DNA of 6,317 nucleotides from Citrobacter sp. (GCA_019415335.1 DXKH01000022.1:1-6317); one strand, 5' to 3'; positions 1 to 5,987 are shown, numbered from the stretch's first letter. A program made the numbers and translations. Notes: a model not told the origin generated them from the letters alone.

Positions 1-468
1 CACGCCGTTGGCGTAAATCAAACCAAGCAGCATTTGGGCATCGACGGCAGAGTCGTTCTCCAGATCTTCCGAGGCGTTTTCTAACAGCGAAATCGCCTTT
101 GGATAATCCGGTTTACCCGCTTGCGTATTTACCAGAATATGTGCCAGCGTTACTTCACCTTCTTTACTGCCCGCTTGCGCTGCTTTCTCGGCAAGCACTC
201 TTGCTTGTGGATAGTCCAGACTGACCGGATTGGTGATTTTGATCTGCGCCAACAGCGCGCAGGCATCGGCATCACCGCTGTCGGCGGCTTTCTGTGCCCA
301 ATATTCGGCTTTGCTCAAATCACCGGAGCTAAACCAGCTGTCGGCAAGAAAATATTGTGCGCGTCGGTCCCCGGCCTCTGCTGCCTTTAAATACTGGCTG
401 CCAGGCTCGGAGTCGTTCGCGTGGGCAAAGAATGTCAAAAACAACATCAAAGTGATAATTTTTTTCAT
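1..468 (-). CDS. yjcO: YjcO, Sel1-repeat (TPR-like) exported protein, N-terminal part
   Basis: The reading frame starts at ATG 468-466 and is open to the window edge, giving 156 residues; the C-terminus lies outside. I recall E. coli YjcO as about 229 residues, so roughly two thirds is visible. Residues 1-17 form a signal peptide (two Lys, a hydrophobic core rich in Leu and Phe, then Ala-His-Ala), with likely cleavage before Asn18, so the protein should be periplasmic. The mature part consists of Sel1/TPR-like helical pairs rich in Ala, Gly and Tyr, for example around residues 26-42, 53-75, 89-111 and 125-156 (the last runs into LLGLIYANGV). Such solenoids usually mediate protein-protein contacts; no enzymatic role is suggested and the partner is unknown. 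No strong Shine-Dalgarno sequence precedes the start, but no better start exists because the signal peptide begins here. It lies downstream of the ABC operon on the same strand. Confidence 0.9.
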   Translation of the reverse strand, partial: MKKIITLMLFLTFFAHANDSEPGSQYLKAAEAGDRRAQYFLADSWFSSGDLSKAEYWAQKAADSGDADACALLAQIKITNPVSLDYPQARVLAEKAAQAGSKEGEVTLAHILVNTQAGKPDYPKAISLLENASEDLENDSAVDAQMLLGLIYANGV

Positions 469-498
469 TTTGATAATGAAGTTTGGTAGGGGAGAGAC

Positions 499-527
499 AG
501 TATAAAGTGTTCGGGTGGACAAAAAAA
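499..527 (-). promoter_or_regulatory. Possible sigma-70 promoter for yjcO
   Basis: On the minus strand TATACT (504-499) matches the -10 consensus TATAAT at five of six positions. The -35 position 17 bases upstream falls in a run of T (527-522), which is a poor -35 but might act as an AT-rich upstream element. Transcription would start near 492, leaving a leader of about 24 bases. The site would let yjcO be expressed independently of the ABC operon. This is pattern matching only. Confidence 0.35.
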
Positions 528-534
528 CAACTGT

Positions 535-577
535 AAAAAGACCTGAAAGCAGAATGAATTAATGCAATGTCAGGTTT
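535..577 (-). terminator. Weak intrinsic terminator candidate after the ABC operon
   Basis: Right after the stop codon of the last ATPase gene the minus strand reads ACCTGA (575-570), a 23-base loop, TCAGGT (546-541), then CTTTTT (540-535). The stem is only 6 bp with a long loop, although the A-run before it can pair with the T-run after it. It has the position and the T-tail of a rho-independent terminator, but it is weak and read-through into yjcO is plausible. Confidence 0.35.
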
Positions 578-1282
578 TTAATCCATCCGATGTTCCCCCT
601 TTTCCATGGCGTCGCGATCAAAAAATCGCTGAATTTTTCCCTCGGACATCAATGCCGCTCGATCAGACATATGCGCGATGACATCGGCATCGTGACTGAC
701 CAGCAGATATGTCATTTGGTGTTCCAGCTTAAGTTGATTCAACAAATTAAGGATTTCCGCTTGTACCGACATATCCAACGCCGAGGTGGGTTCATCCAGC
801 AGAAGAAGTTGTGGTCGTAACAACAGGGCGCGAGCAATAACCACACGTTGCCGTTGACCACCGGAAAGCTGGTGTGGGTAGCGACGAGCGGTGTCGAAAG
901 GCAAGCCAACCTGTTCCAGTGCAGTCTGGACGCGTTTTTCTATTTCTCTTTCGCCACGAATTTTGAGTGGTTCAGCCAGCGTTCGCCACAGAGTATGATT
1001 GGGATGCAACGAGGCATAGGGATCCTGAAACACCATTTGCACATTGCGGCGGAGATCGCCCTGAAAACGCATTCCTGGTTTGATGGTGTGCCCAAACAGT
1101 GACACCTGACCGTGCCAGTCGCGCTGTAATCCAGCAATTACGCGCAAAATCGTGGATTTTCCGCAGCCTGATTCGCCAATTAAACTAAATGTCTCTCCGG
1201 CATTAACCGAAAAACTGGCGGCAGAAACTGCGGTTTTCTCAGCAAAAGTCACCTGTAAGTGATTAATTTCAACAATCGTCAT
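578..1282 (-). CDS. ABC importer ATPase 2 (DppF/NikE/OppF type, short form)
   Basis: This is a 234-residue cytoplasmic ATP-binding subunit of a peptide/nickel-class importer, expected to pair with the other ATPase under the two permeases. All nucleotide-binding motifs are present: Walker A GESGCGKST (36-44), Q-loop Gln86 within VFQDPYASLHP, signature LSGGQRQR (139-146), Walker B LLLLDE (159-164), D-loop SALD (167-170) and switch His197. From memory NikE is about 268 and DppF about 334 residues. This protein ends some 37 residues after the switch His, so it lacks the C-terminal extension found in the longer members. It is the last gene of the operon. Its ATG lies inside the 3' end of the preceding ATPase gene (14-bp overlap), with GGAG seven bases upstream (1293-1290), so translation is probably coupled. 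The role is secure; the substrate is unknown. Confidence 0.93.
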   Translation of the reverse strand: MTIVEINHLQVTFAEKTAVSAASFSVNAGETFSLIGESGCGKSTILRVIAGLQRDWHGQVSLFGHTIKPGMRFQGDLRRNVQMVFQDPYASLHPNHTLWRTLAEPLKIRGEREIEKRVQTALEQVGLPFDTARRYPHQLSGGQRQRVVIARALLLRPQLLLLDEPTSALDMSVQAEILNLLNQLKLEHQMTYLLVSHDADVIAHMSDRAALMSEGKIQRFFDRDAMEKGEHRMD

Positions 1283-2105
1283 GGTATTTCTCCGGCGTCA
1301 TTGCCGTCCTGTCCAGCGTCGGCAGCATCTGCCCGTAAGTTTGTGCATTTGGGCGGCAAGTCCACAGTGTGCGCGTGTAAGGATGCGTTGCTGTAGGTAG
1401 CGCAGCAGCGTGCATTTCATCCACCTTATTTCCCTGATACATCACCAGCACCCGATGGCAAAATTGGGCAACTAATGGCAGGTCGTGACTGATCAGCAAC
1501 ATTGCCATCTGACGTTGTTCACACTGGGTAACCAGCAGTTCCAGAATCTGATTACGCAGGCGCACATCCAGTGCTGATGTTGGCTCATCGGCAATCAATA
1601 CCCGGGGATCGTTGATGAGCGCAATTGCAATCATCACTCGCTGCCCCATGCCGCCAGAAAGTTCACGAGGATAGCTTTGCAGTACTCGCGTATTGAGGCC
1701 GACAGCCTGAATTGCGGTGTTTATTTTCTCTTCTTGCTCACGGCGGTTCAGACGTTGATGGAGCGTAAGCGCCTCTTCCAGTTGCGCTTTTACTGTCTTT
1801 ACTGGATTAAGCGCGTAACGCGGATCTTGCAATACCATCGCGATATCGTTACCGCGCAACTGTTGCCATCCACGCGCGTTAAGGGTGAGTGCATCACGCC
1901 CCAGAATGTTAAGTGTGTCCGCGGTTACTACACCCGGTTTACGCACCAGCCCCATCAGGGCGCGGGCGGTCATGGACTTACCTGAACCCGACTCACCGAC
2001 CAGCGCCAGACGTTCATTGCCTAATGTAAAACTGACATTGTTGACGACCCGGGACTCCGGATAATCGACGCAGAGATTGTTGATACTAAGACGTGAGTCA
2101 GTCAT
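1269..2105 (-). CDS. ABC importer ATPase 1 (DppD/NikD/OppD type)
   Basis: This is a 278-residue cytoplasmic ATPase subunit, partner of the downstream ATPase. Motifs run in order: Walker A GESGSGKSM (37-45), Q-loop Gln93 within VLQDPRYALNP, signature LSGGMGQR (149-156), Walker B VLIADE (169-174), D-loop SALD (177-180), switch His207, and a C-terminal HPYTR (241-245). HPYTR is the hallmark of the oligopeptide/nickel ATPase tail. Walker A ends in Ser-Met where Ser-Thr is more common in ABC proteins generally; variation here is frequent in the D-type subunit. A longer frame begins at 2165, but I chose ATG 2105. It gives the normal N-terminus (Met-Thr-Asp before the first beta strand) and has GGAG seven bases upstream (2116-2113). 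It also forms an 8-bp overlap with the permease gene before it, ATGACTGA, containing both start and stop. Confidence 0.92.
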   Translation of the reverse strand: MTDSRLSINNLCVDYPESRVVNNVSFTLGNERLALVGESGSGKSMTARALMGLVRKPGVVTADTLNILGRDALTLNARGWQQLRGNDIAMVLQDPRYALNPVKTVKAQLEEALTLHQRLNRREQEEKINTAIQAVGLNTRVLQSYPRELSGGMGQRVMIAIALINDPRVLIADEPTSALDVRLRNQILELLVTQCEQRQMAMLLISHDLPLVAQFCHRVLVMYQGNKVDEMHAAALPTATHPYTRTLWTCRPNAQTYGQMLPTLDRTAMTPEKYHDDC

Positions 2106-2931
2106 GTTGAGGCTCCAGAACATCGCGCAAGCCATCACCCAGCAGATTAAAGGCCAGACTGGCAATTAAGATAATTGCGCCGGGAGCGGCGGCAATCCAC
2201 CATTGATCAAAAATGACCTGCATACCGTCGGCGATCATGGCTCCCCATTCCGCCATTGGCGGGCGAGCACCAAGCCCAAGAAAACCCAGGCCAGCAGCCG
2301 CCAGAATGATACCCGCTAAATCCAGCGCCAGACGGACAATGGCAGATGGCAGGCACAATGGCAAAATATGACCAGCCAGCAGACGCCTGCCGCGGATGCC
2401 CATCATTTCTGCGGCGGCAAGATAATCACTGTGTCGCAGACGTTGGATCTCACTCCGTGCCTGACGCGCATAAGCAGGCCAGGTGGTTAATGCCAGCGCC
2501 AGTGCGCCGTTAACCAGCCCCGGCCCCAGCATGGCAACAAAAGCAAAAGCCAGAATTAAACGCGGCATTGACATTACTACGTCAGTAAAACGCATCAGCA
2601 CGCGTTCCAGCCAGCCGCCGTAGTACCCGGCTAAAATGCCAATCAGCAGACCGACCGGGAGTGTAATGATTGTCACCAATGCCACCAGCCCCAGTGCCGG
2701 ACGGCTGCCGTAGATTAAACGTGAAAGTAGGTCTCGCCCGTAACTGTCAGTGCCGAGCCAGTGCTGACGACTCGGTGCTTGTAACCGCGCCGCCGCATCC
2801 TGCCAGTTAGGATCGTGAGGTGCCAGCCACGGCGCGAAGAGCGCAATTAGCATCAATAACAGGATAATTATTAACCCGCAAAACGCGGCGGGTGAATGGC
2901 GTAAACGGCGTAAAAAGAGAAACATCGGCAT
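2098..2931 (-). CDS. ABC importer permease 2 (DppC/NikC/OppC type)
   Basis: This is a 277-residue inner-membrane permease, the same length I recall for NikC. The N-terminus is basic, followed by a first membrane helix at about 16-37 ending in FAPWLAPHDP, typical of the C-type subunit. Next come HWLGTDSYGRD (57-67), the segment before the core transmembrane domain, then helices around 79-103, 125-150 and 192-220 and a last one near 245-268. The cytoplasmic EAA loop that docks on an ATPase is at 170-191 (YLAAAEMMGI through HILP). The start at 2931 overlaps the last base of the upstream permease stop (TAATG) and has GAGG eight bases before it (2943-2940). A second ATG two codons later is worse placed for this site. 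It should form a heterodimeric channel with permease 1. Confidence 0.94.
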   Translation of the reverse strand: MPMFLFLRRLRHSPAAFCGLIIILLLMLIALFAPWLAPHDPNWQDAAARLQAPSRQHWLGTDSYGRDLLSRLIYGSRPALGLVALVTIITLPVGLLIGILAGYYGGWLERVLMRFTDVVMSMPRLILAFAFVAMLGPGLVNGALALALTTWPAYARQARSEIQRLRHSDYLAAAEMMGIRGRRLLAGHILPLCLPSAIVRLALDLAGIILAAAGLGFLGLGARPPMAEWGAMIADGMQVIFDQWWIAAAPGAIILIASLAFNLLGDGLRDVLEPQHD

Positions 2932-3980
2932 TAGCGTAACCTCGGATCGGTCAGCCGGACCAGCAGGTCGGTTAAGTTATTTATCAACACAAAGCAGACG
3001 CCAATCAGCAGCGTTCCTCCCATGATTGCTGTGGTATCACCCGCGAAGAGCGCTGTAGTGAGGTAGCGCCCAATACCTGGCCATGAAAAGACGGTTTCTG
3101 TCAGTACCGCGCCTTCCAGCATTGATGTATAGGCGAGGGCGATAACGGTGAGCAAGGTGCCGCGAATGTTGGGTAAAACATGACGTAGCAAAATTGTCAT
3201 CTCGCTGGCCCCTTTGGCGCGCGCCAGCAGAATATATTCTTTATTCATTTCGCCAAGACAGGCGGAACGAGTCAGGCGCGTAATACTGGCGAGCGAGAAG
3301 TACGCCAGTAATAAAACCGGAAGTATCAAATGGTTGATTGCATTGGTAAATGCCTCGCGATCGCCAGAAAGCCACGTATCAATCAGCGCAAATCCGCTGC
3401 GGGGTTCTATGGTGAATTGATAAATATCATCCAGCCTGCCCGGCCCGGCACTCCATTGCAGTCTGGCGTAGAACAGCGCCAGCATCAGCAGACCAAGCCA
3501 AAAAACAGGGACGGAATTTCCCAGTAGAGTTAATGTTCGCACGGTGAAATCCAGCGGAGAACCGACATAACGGGCGCAAAGTACACCCGCAATGACGCCG
3601 ACAACAGCACCGACAATAAGCGCCAACGTTGCCAGTTCAATGGTCGCCGGGAATGCTGATAGCAAATCCTTGAGTACCGGTTGCCCGGTGGAGCTGGCGA
3701 TGCCCAGATCGCCGTGTGCCAGATTCATCAGGTAATGCCAGAACTGGACGGCTAACGGTTGATCCAATCCTAACTGGTGGCGTACCTGATCATAGGTGGA
3801 CTGGCTGGCGTGATCGCCAACGATTTGTAGTACGCGATCGACCGGTGAGAGAGCCGAAAGCGCAAAGGTAATCAGCAGTAGGCCGAGTAGCGTCAGAGCA
3901 ACGGTAAACAGCCCTTGCAACAGCGCGAGCAGAGGGCGTTTGCCTCGCCATCTCGCGCGAGTGGAAAAAACGACAGACAT
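2931..3980 (-). CDS. ABC importer permease 1 (DppB/NikB/OppB type)
   Basis: This is an inner-membrane permease of 349 residues from the chosen start; from memory NikB is 314 and DppB 339. The N-terminus is basic (several Arg/Lys in 8-15), then the first helix at about 22-44. A periplasmic stretch carries the B-type pattern LGLDQPLAVQFWHYL and HGDLG. The EAA loop is at 248-270 (EYILLARAKGA to HVLP), and ETVFSWPGIG at 295-304 is diagnostic for this subunit. The frame extends upstream to an ATG at 4073, but that start has no Shine-Dalgarno. It would also add 31 residues unlike the family and translate through the intergenic hairpin. ATG 3980-3978 has GGAAAG just upstream and gives a normal N-terminus. 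It lies 99 bases after the binding-protein gene and is followed by permease 2 with a one-base overlap. Confidence 0.92.
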   Translation of the reverse strand: MSVVFSTRARWRGKRPLLALLQGLFTVALTLLGLLLITFALSALSPVDRVLQIVGDHASQSTYDQVRHQLGLDQPLAVQFWHYLMNLAHGDLGIASSTGQPVLKDLLSAFPATIELATLALIVGAVVGVIAGVLCARYVGSPLDFTVRTLTLLGNSVPVFWLGLLMLALFYARLQWSAGPGRLDDIYQFTIEPRSGFALIDTWLSGDREAFTNAINHLILPVLLLAYFSLASITRLTRSACLGEMNKEYILLARAKGASEMTILLRHVLPNIRGTLLTVIALAYTSMLEGAVLTETVFSWPGIGRYLTTALFAGDTTAIMGGTLLIGVCFVLINNLTDLLVRLTDPRLR

Positions 3981-4007
3981 GATCTTTCCATACAGTGATA
4001 AATCAGC

Positions 4008-4032
4008 GGCTGGCCTGCAATACAGGCCAGCC
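4008..4032 (-). other. Intercistronic RNA hairpin between binding-protein and permease genes
   Basis: A perfect 10-bp stem, GGCTGGCCTG (4032-4023 on the minus strand) and CAGGCCAGCC (4017-4008), encloses a 5-base loop. It is GC-rich and not followed by a T-run, so it does not look like a complete terminator. It sits 48 bases after the stop codon of the binding-protein gene and 27 bases before the permease start. In importer operons such structures often protect the 3' end of the binding-protein message so that this subunit is made in excess. That role is inferred here. Confidence 0.7.
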
Positions 4033-4079
4033 CTGGTACCGCGCCCGGTAACATGGCTGGACGCGAGTTGCATACAGGG

Positions 4080-5648
4080 TTATTTGGTTACCTGATCAAA
4101 CCAGACCATATCGGCATTCAACCCTTGTTGATACCCCTGCACATTATCACGCATGACAATTTGCGTTTTGCCTTGATCAATAAAGACATACGGGGAACTA
4201 CGTTGTAGTTCTTGTTGCATTTTCTTATACAAATCAAGACGTTTAGCGCTATCAGGTTCAGCGATGGCCGCCAGCGTTTCTTTGTTCAGTTCCGGGATTT
4301 TCCAGCCGTTTAACCCGGCAACGGTGCTGGATTTGCCATCGTTATAGGCGAAAGAGCTGGCGTTGGAATGTGCGTCAAAATAATCAGGCAACCACATACG
4401 AATGGCCCCCTGATGCTGGTGGGCGCGAACGCGAGAGTAGACCTGACTCCCTGCGGCTGGCAGCAAATCAACTTTTACACCGCCCTGAGCAAAGCTGGCC
4501 TGAATTGACTGCGCGATGGTAATAAATGGCGGTTTATTTTCGACATCAAGCGTGAAGTGCGGGTCTTTGATTCCGGCTTTAGCGAGGATCTCTTTTGCTT
4601 TGGCTGGATTAAAGGTAAACGGTGTTTCTTCCAGTGCTCCAGGAAAGCCCACGGGCAGGAAACTCTGATGGGTAACATATTGTCCTTTTAAGAGATTTTT
4701 GGTGATGCCGTCGTAATCGACCAACCAGCGAGCGGCCTCCCAGAACGCAGGATTACTCATCAGCGGGTTATCCTTGTTACCGGTATTGAAGGCCAGGTAG
4801 TTCTGTTCGGCGGAGGCAATGCTCATCACTTTTACGCCAGGTTTACCCTGTAATGCATCGATTTGATCGGCTCCCAGATCACGAGCCATATCAGCATCAC
4901 CTTGTTGGATCAGCAGGCGACGTGTTGCCGGATCGGGAACATTTTTGATGATGACGCTTTTCAGTTTCGGGGCGCCGGTTGGTGAGCTGGCGTTGGCTTC
5001 CATCACGATGGCCTGATGCGGTTGGTAAGTACGCATTTTAAACGCGCCGCTGCCAGCGGAATGCATCTTCAGCCATTCATTACCAAAGTCGTTATTTTTG
5101 GCGTTTGGCGCAACCAGCTTCTCGTCAACAATTGAGGCGATTGGTGTGGAGAGAATATTCAGTGCCAGCGCCGGGCTGACGTCGGCACTCCATTGCACCT
5201 GGACGGTATGGTCATCGATTTTCTTCAACTGGCTGGCGATATTTTCCGGCTGCCATCCCAGCACATTGAGAATAAACGCACCGGATTTATTCAGTGTGAC
5301 AGCCCGGACATAAGAGTAAATCACATCTTCCGGGCGTACCGGATTACCAGAGGCAAATTTCGCATCGCTTTTCAGTTTTATGGTTAGCGTTTTGGCTGCG
5401 GTGTCAGCCTGCCAACTTTCCGCCAGAATCGGAGTGATTTTCGTCGGATCATTACGGTCCGGTTGTACTACGCGTTGATACAGACTTGGTACAGTCTGAA
5501 TACTTGAGAGTTCATTAGCTTCTGCCGGGTCCAGACTCACAATATCATCCAGTCCCTGGGCTACAACCAACGTATTAGGCGGTGTAGCGGCAACGGTTGT
5601 GGCGGAAATTGTGCTTAAAACCAGTAAAGGTAATAGTTTTTTAATCAT
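4080..5648 (-). CDS. Periplasmic substrate-binding protein, family 5 (peptide/nickel/opine type)
   Basis: This is a 522-residue secreted solute receptor, within the usual 500-540 range of the family. Residues 1-21 are a signal peptide (MIKK, Leu-rich core, then Val-Ala-Ala before Thr22). No lipobox cysteine is present, so the mature protein is probably free in the periplasm. The family signature occupies 75-112: LAESW, then LTIKLKSDAKF, then PVRPEDVIYS. A late segment, MWLPDYFDAHSNA (418-430), is the region that lines the ligand pocket in relatives. His427 falls where, by my alignment from memory, NikA has its metal-binding His; His410 and His412 lie close in sequence. The ligand is unknown: a peptide, an opine-like compound or a metal chelate are all possible. 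ATG 5648 is preceded by a modest GGGA site (5656-5653 region) and starts a good signal peptide. It is the first gene of the operon, behind a sigma-54-like promoter. Confidence 0.92.
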   Translation of the reverse strand: MIKKLLPLLVLSTISATTVAATPPNTLVVAQGLDDIVSLDPAEANELSSIQTVPSLYQRVVQPDRNDPTKITPILAESWQADTAAKTLTIKLKSDAKFASGNPVRPEDVIYSYVRAVTLNKSGAFILNVLGWQPENIASQLKKIDDHTVQVQWSADVSPALALNILSTPIASIVDEKLVAPNAKNNDFGNEWLKMHSAGSGAFKMRTYQPHQAIVMEANASSPTGAPKLKSVIIKNVPDPATRRLLIQQGDADMARDLGADQIDALQGKPGVKVMSIASAEQNYLAFNTGNKDNPLMSNPAFWEAARWLVDYDGITKNLLKGQYVTHQSFLPVGFPGALEETPFTFNPAKAKEILAKAGIKDPHFTLDVENKPPFITIAQSIQASFAQGGVKVDLLPAAGSQVYSRVRAHQHQGAIRMWLPDYFDAHSNASSFAYNDGKSSTVAGLNGWKIPELNKETLAAIAEPDSAKRLDLYKKMQQELQRSSPYVFIDQGKTQIVMRDNVQGYQQGLNADMVWFDQVTK

Positions 5649-5709
5649 ATGCTTCCCAATCCCTGAAATTACTTTGAGGTTATTAATATGCTATCAGACG
5701 GGGTTTCGC

Positions 5710-5726
5710 TGCATTAATCGCGCCAA
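5710..5726 (-). promoter_or_regulatory. Sigma-54 (RpoN) type -24/-12 promoter candidate
   Basis: The minus strand reads TTGGCGCGATTAATGCA. Against the consensus TTGGCACG-N4-TTGCA it matches 11 of 13 defined positions, and it keeps the key GG (5724-5723) and GC (5712-5711) dinucleotides exactly 10 bases apart. Transcription would start near 5699, leaving a leader of about 50 bases before the binding-protein ATG. Sigma-54 promoters need an enhancer-binding activator upstream; the inverted repeat at 5823-5850 lies about 125-150 bases upstream of this start, a normal distance for such a site. The activator is unknown. Confidence 0.55.
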
Positions 5727-5822
5727 GATATCCCGTTAATAGAACGAGTTAAACGGTCGATGATTTCTCACCTTACCGAAATTTGGTTCATCAAATGTAA
5801 AGTATTATTACGTTAGGCCGCG

Positions 5823-5850
5823 ATGAGAATTGAGTAAAGATAATTCTCAT
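5823..5850. promoter_or_regulatory. Perfect 9-bp inverted repeat, candidate operator or enhancer site
   Basis: ATGAGAATT (5823-5831) and AATTCTCAT (5842-5850) are exact reverse complements separated by 10 bases, so the half-site centres are 19 bases apart, nearly two helical turns. The dyad lies in non-coding DNA well upstream of the operon and looks like a binding site for a dimeric regulator. No factor is assigned with certainty. Confidence 0.5.
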
Positions 5851-5854
5851 TTGC
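5836..5854 (-). promoter_or_regulatory. Fur-box-like sequence
   Basis: The minus strand reads GCAAATGAGAATTATCTTT, which agrees with the 19-base Fur consensus GATAATGATAATCATTATC at 12 of 19 positions by my count. It overlaps the right arm of the inverted repeat. Twelve matches is within the range of real sites but also occurs by chance in AT-rich DNA. It lies far upstream of the sigma-54-like promoter, so if Fur acts here it would be through another, unseen promoter. Confidence 0.3.
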
Positions 5855-5935
5855 AATCGTGACTGGAATAGAAGAACAACCGAGAAGACGTCGCTAATAA
5901 CCAGGATGGGCTGGTTTGACTGCGCAGGTATGTAT

Positions 5936-5970
5936 AAAAAAATCCGGAAACAGAGAGTCGTTTCCGGATT
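5936..5970 (-). terminator. Intrinsic terminator of fdhF
   Basis: On the minus strand AATCCGGAAAC (5970-5960), an 8-base loop and GTTTCCGGATT (5951-5941) form a perfect 11-bp stem that runs straight into a T-run (5942-5936). This is a textbook rho-independent terminator, 52 bases after the fdhF stop. It should insulate the ABC operon from fdhF transcription. Confidence 0.92.
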
Positions 5971-5987
5971 GATACAAAGGCGTTGGG

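Larger units (their letters stand above)
5649..5935. other. Upstream control region of the ABC operon
   Basis: This stretch of about 290 bases has no convincing gene on either strand and is AT-rich. It lies between the fdhF terminator and the first operon gene. Inside it I see a sigma-54-like promoter, a long inverted repeat with a Fur-like box, a 13-base near-palindrome ACCGAAATTTGGT at 5775-5787, and a small hairpin (AACCAG 5899-5904, CTGGTT 5911-5916). I see no convincing sigma-70 promoter with both hexamers. Confidence 0.6.

Noticed and set aside
121..505. Two overlapping plus-strand open frames
   Set aside because: They lie antisense to yjcO, whose minus-strand frame has a signal peptide and Sel1 repeats; the plus-strand products look like random translations.
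2106..2165. Longer N-terminus for ATPase 1 starting at 2165
   Set aside because: The extra 20 residues lie inside the permease 2 gene, have no family counterpart, and the start at 2105 has a well-placed GGAG.
4008..4032. REP/BIME element in the binding-protein/permease gap
   Set aside because: The palindrome lacks the REP consensus and is a single simple stem.
3981..4073. Longer N-terminus for permease 1 starting at 4073
   Set aside because: It has no Shine-Dalgarno, crosses the intercistronic hairpin and adds a charged stretch before the normal basic N-terminus; ATG 3980 fits better.
578..5648. Operon as dpp, ddp, opp, gsi or nik
   Set aside because: Subunit order and motifs are shared by all of these, but the protein sequences, especially the binding protein, differ from those I remember; only the class is assigned.
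5732..5760. Sigma-70 promoter TTTAAC-17-TATCTT upstream of the binding protein
   Set aside because: The hexamers match only three and four of six positions; the sigma-54-type element next to it is much stronger.
540..5935. Mobile element borders (direct repeats, tRNA, transposase or integrase) around the ABC block
   Set aside because: Reading both junctions by eye showed no shared repeat, no tRNA end and no mobility gene.
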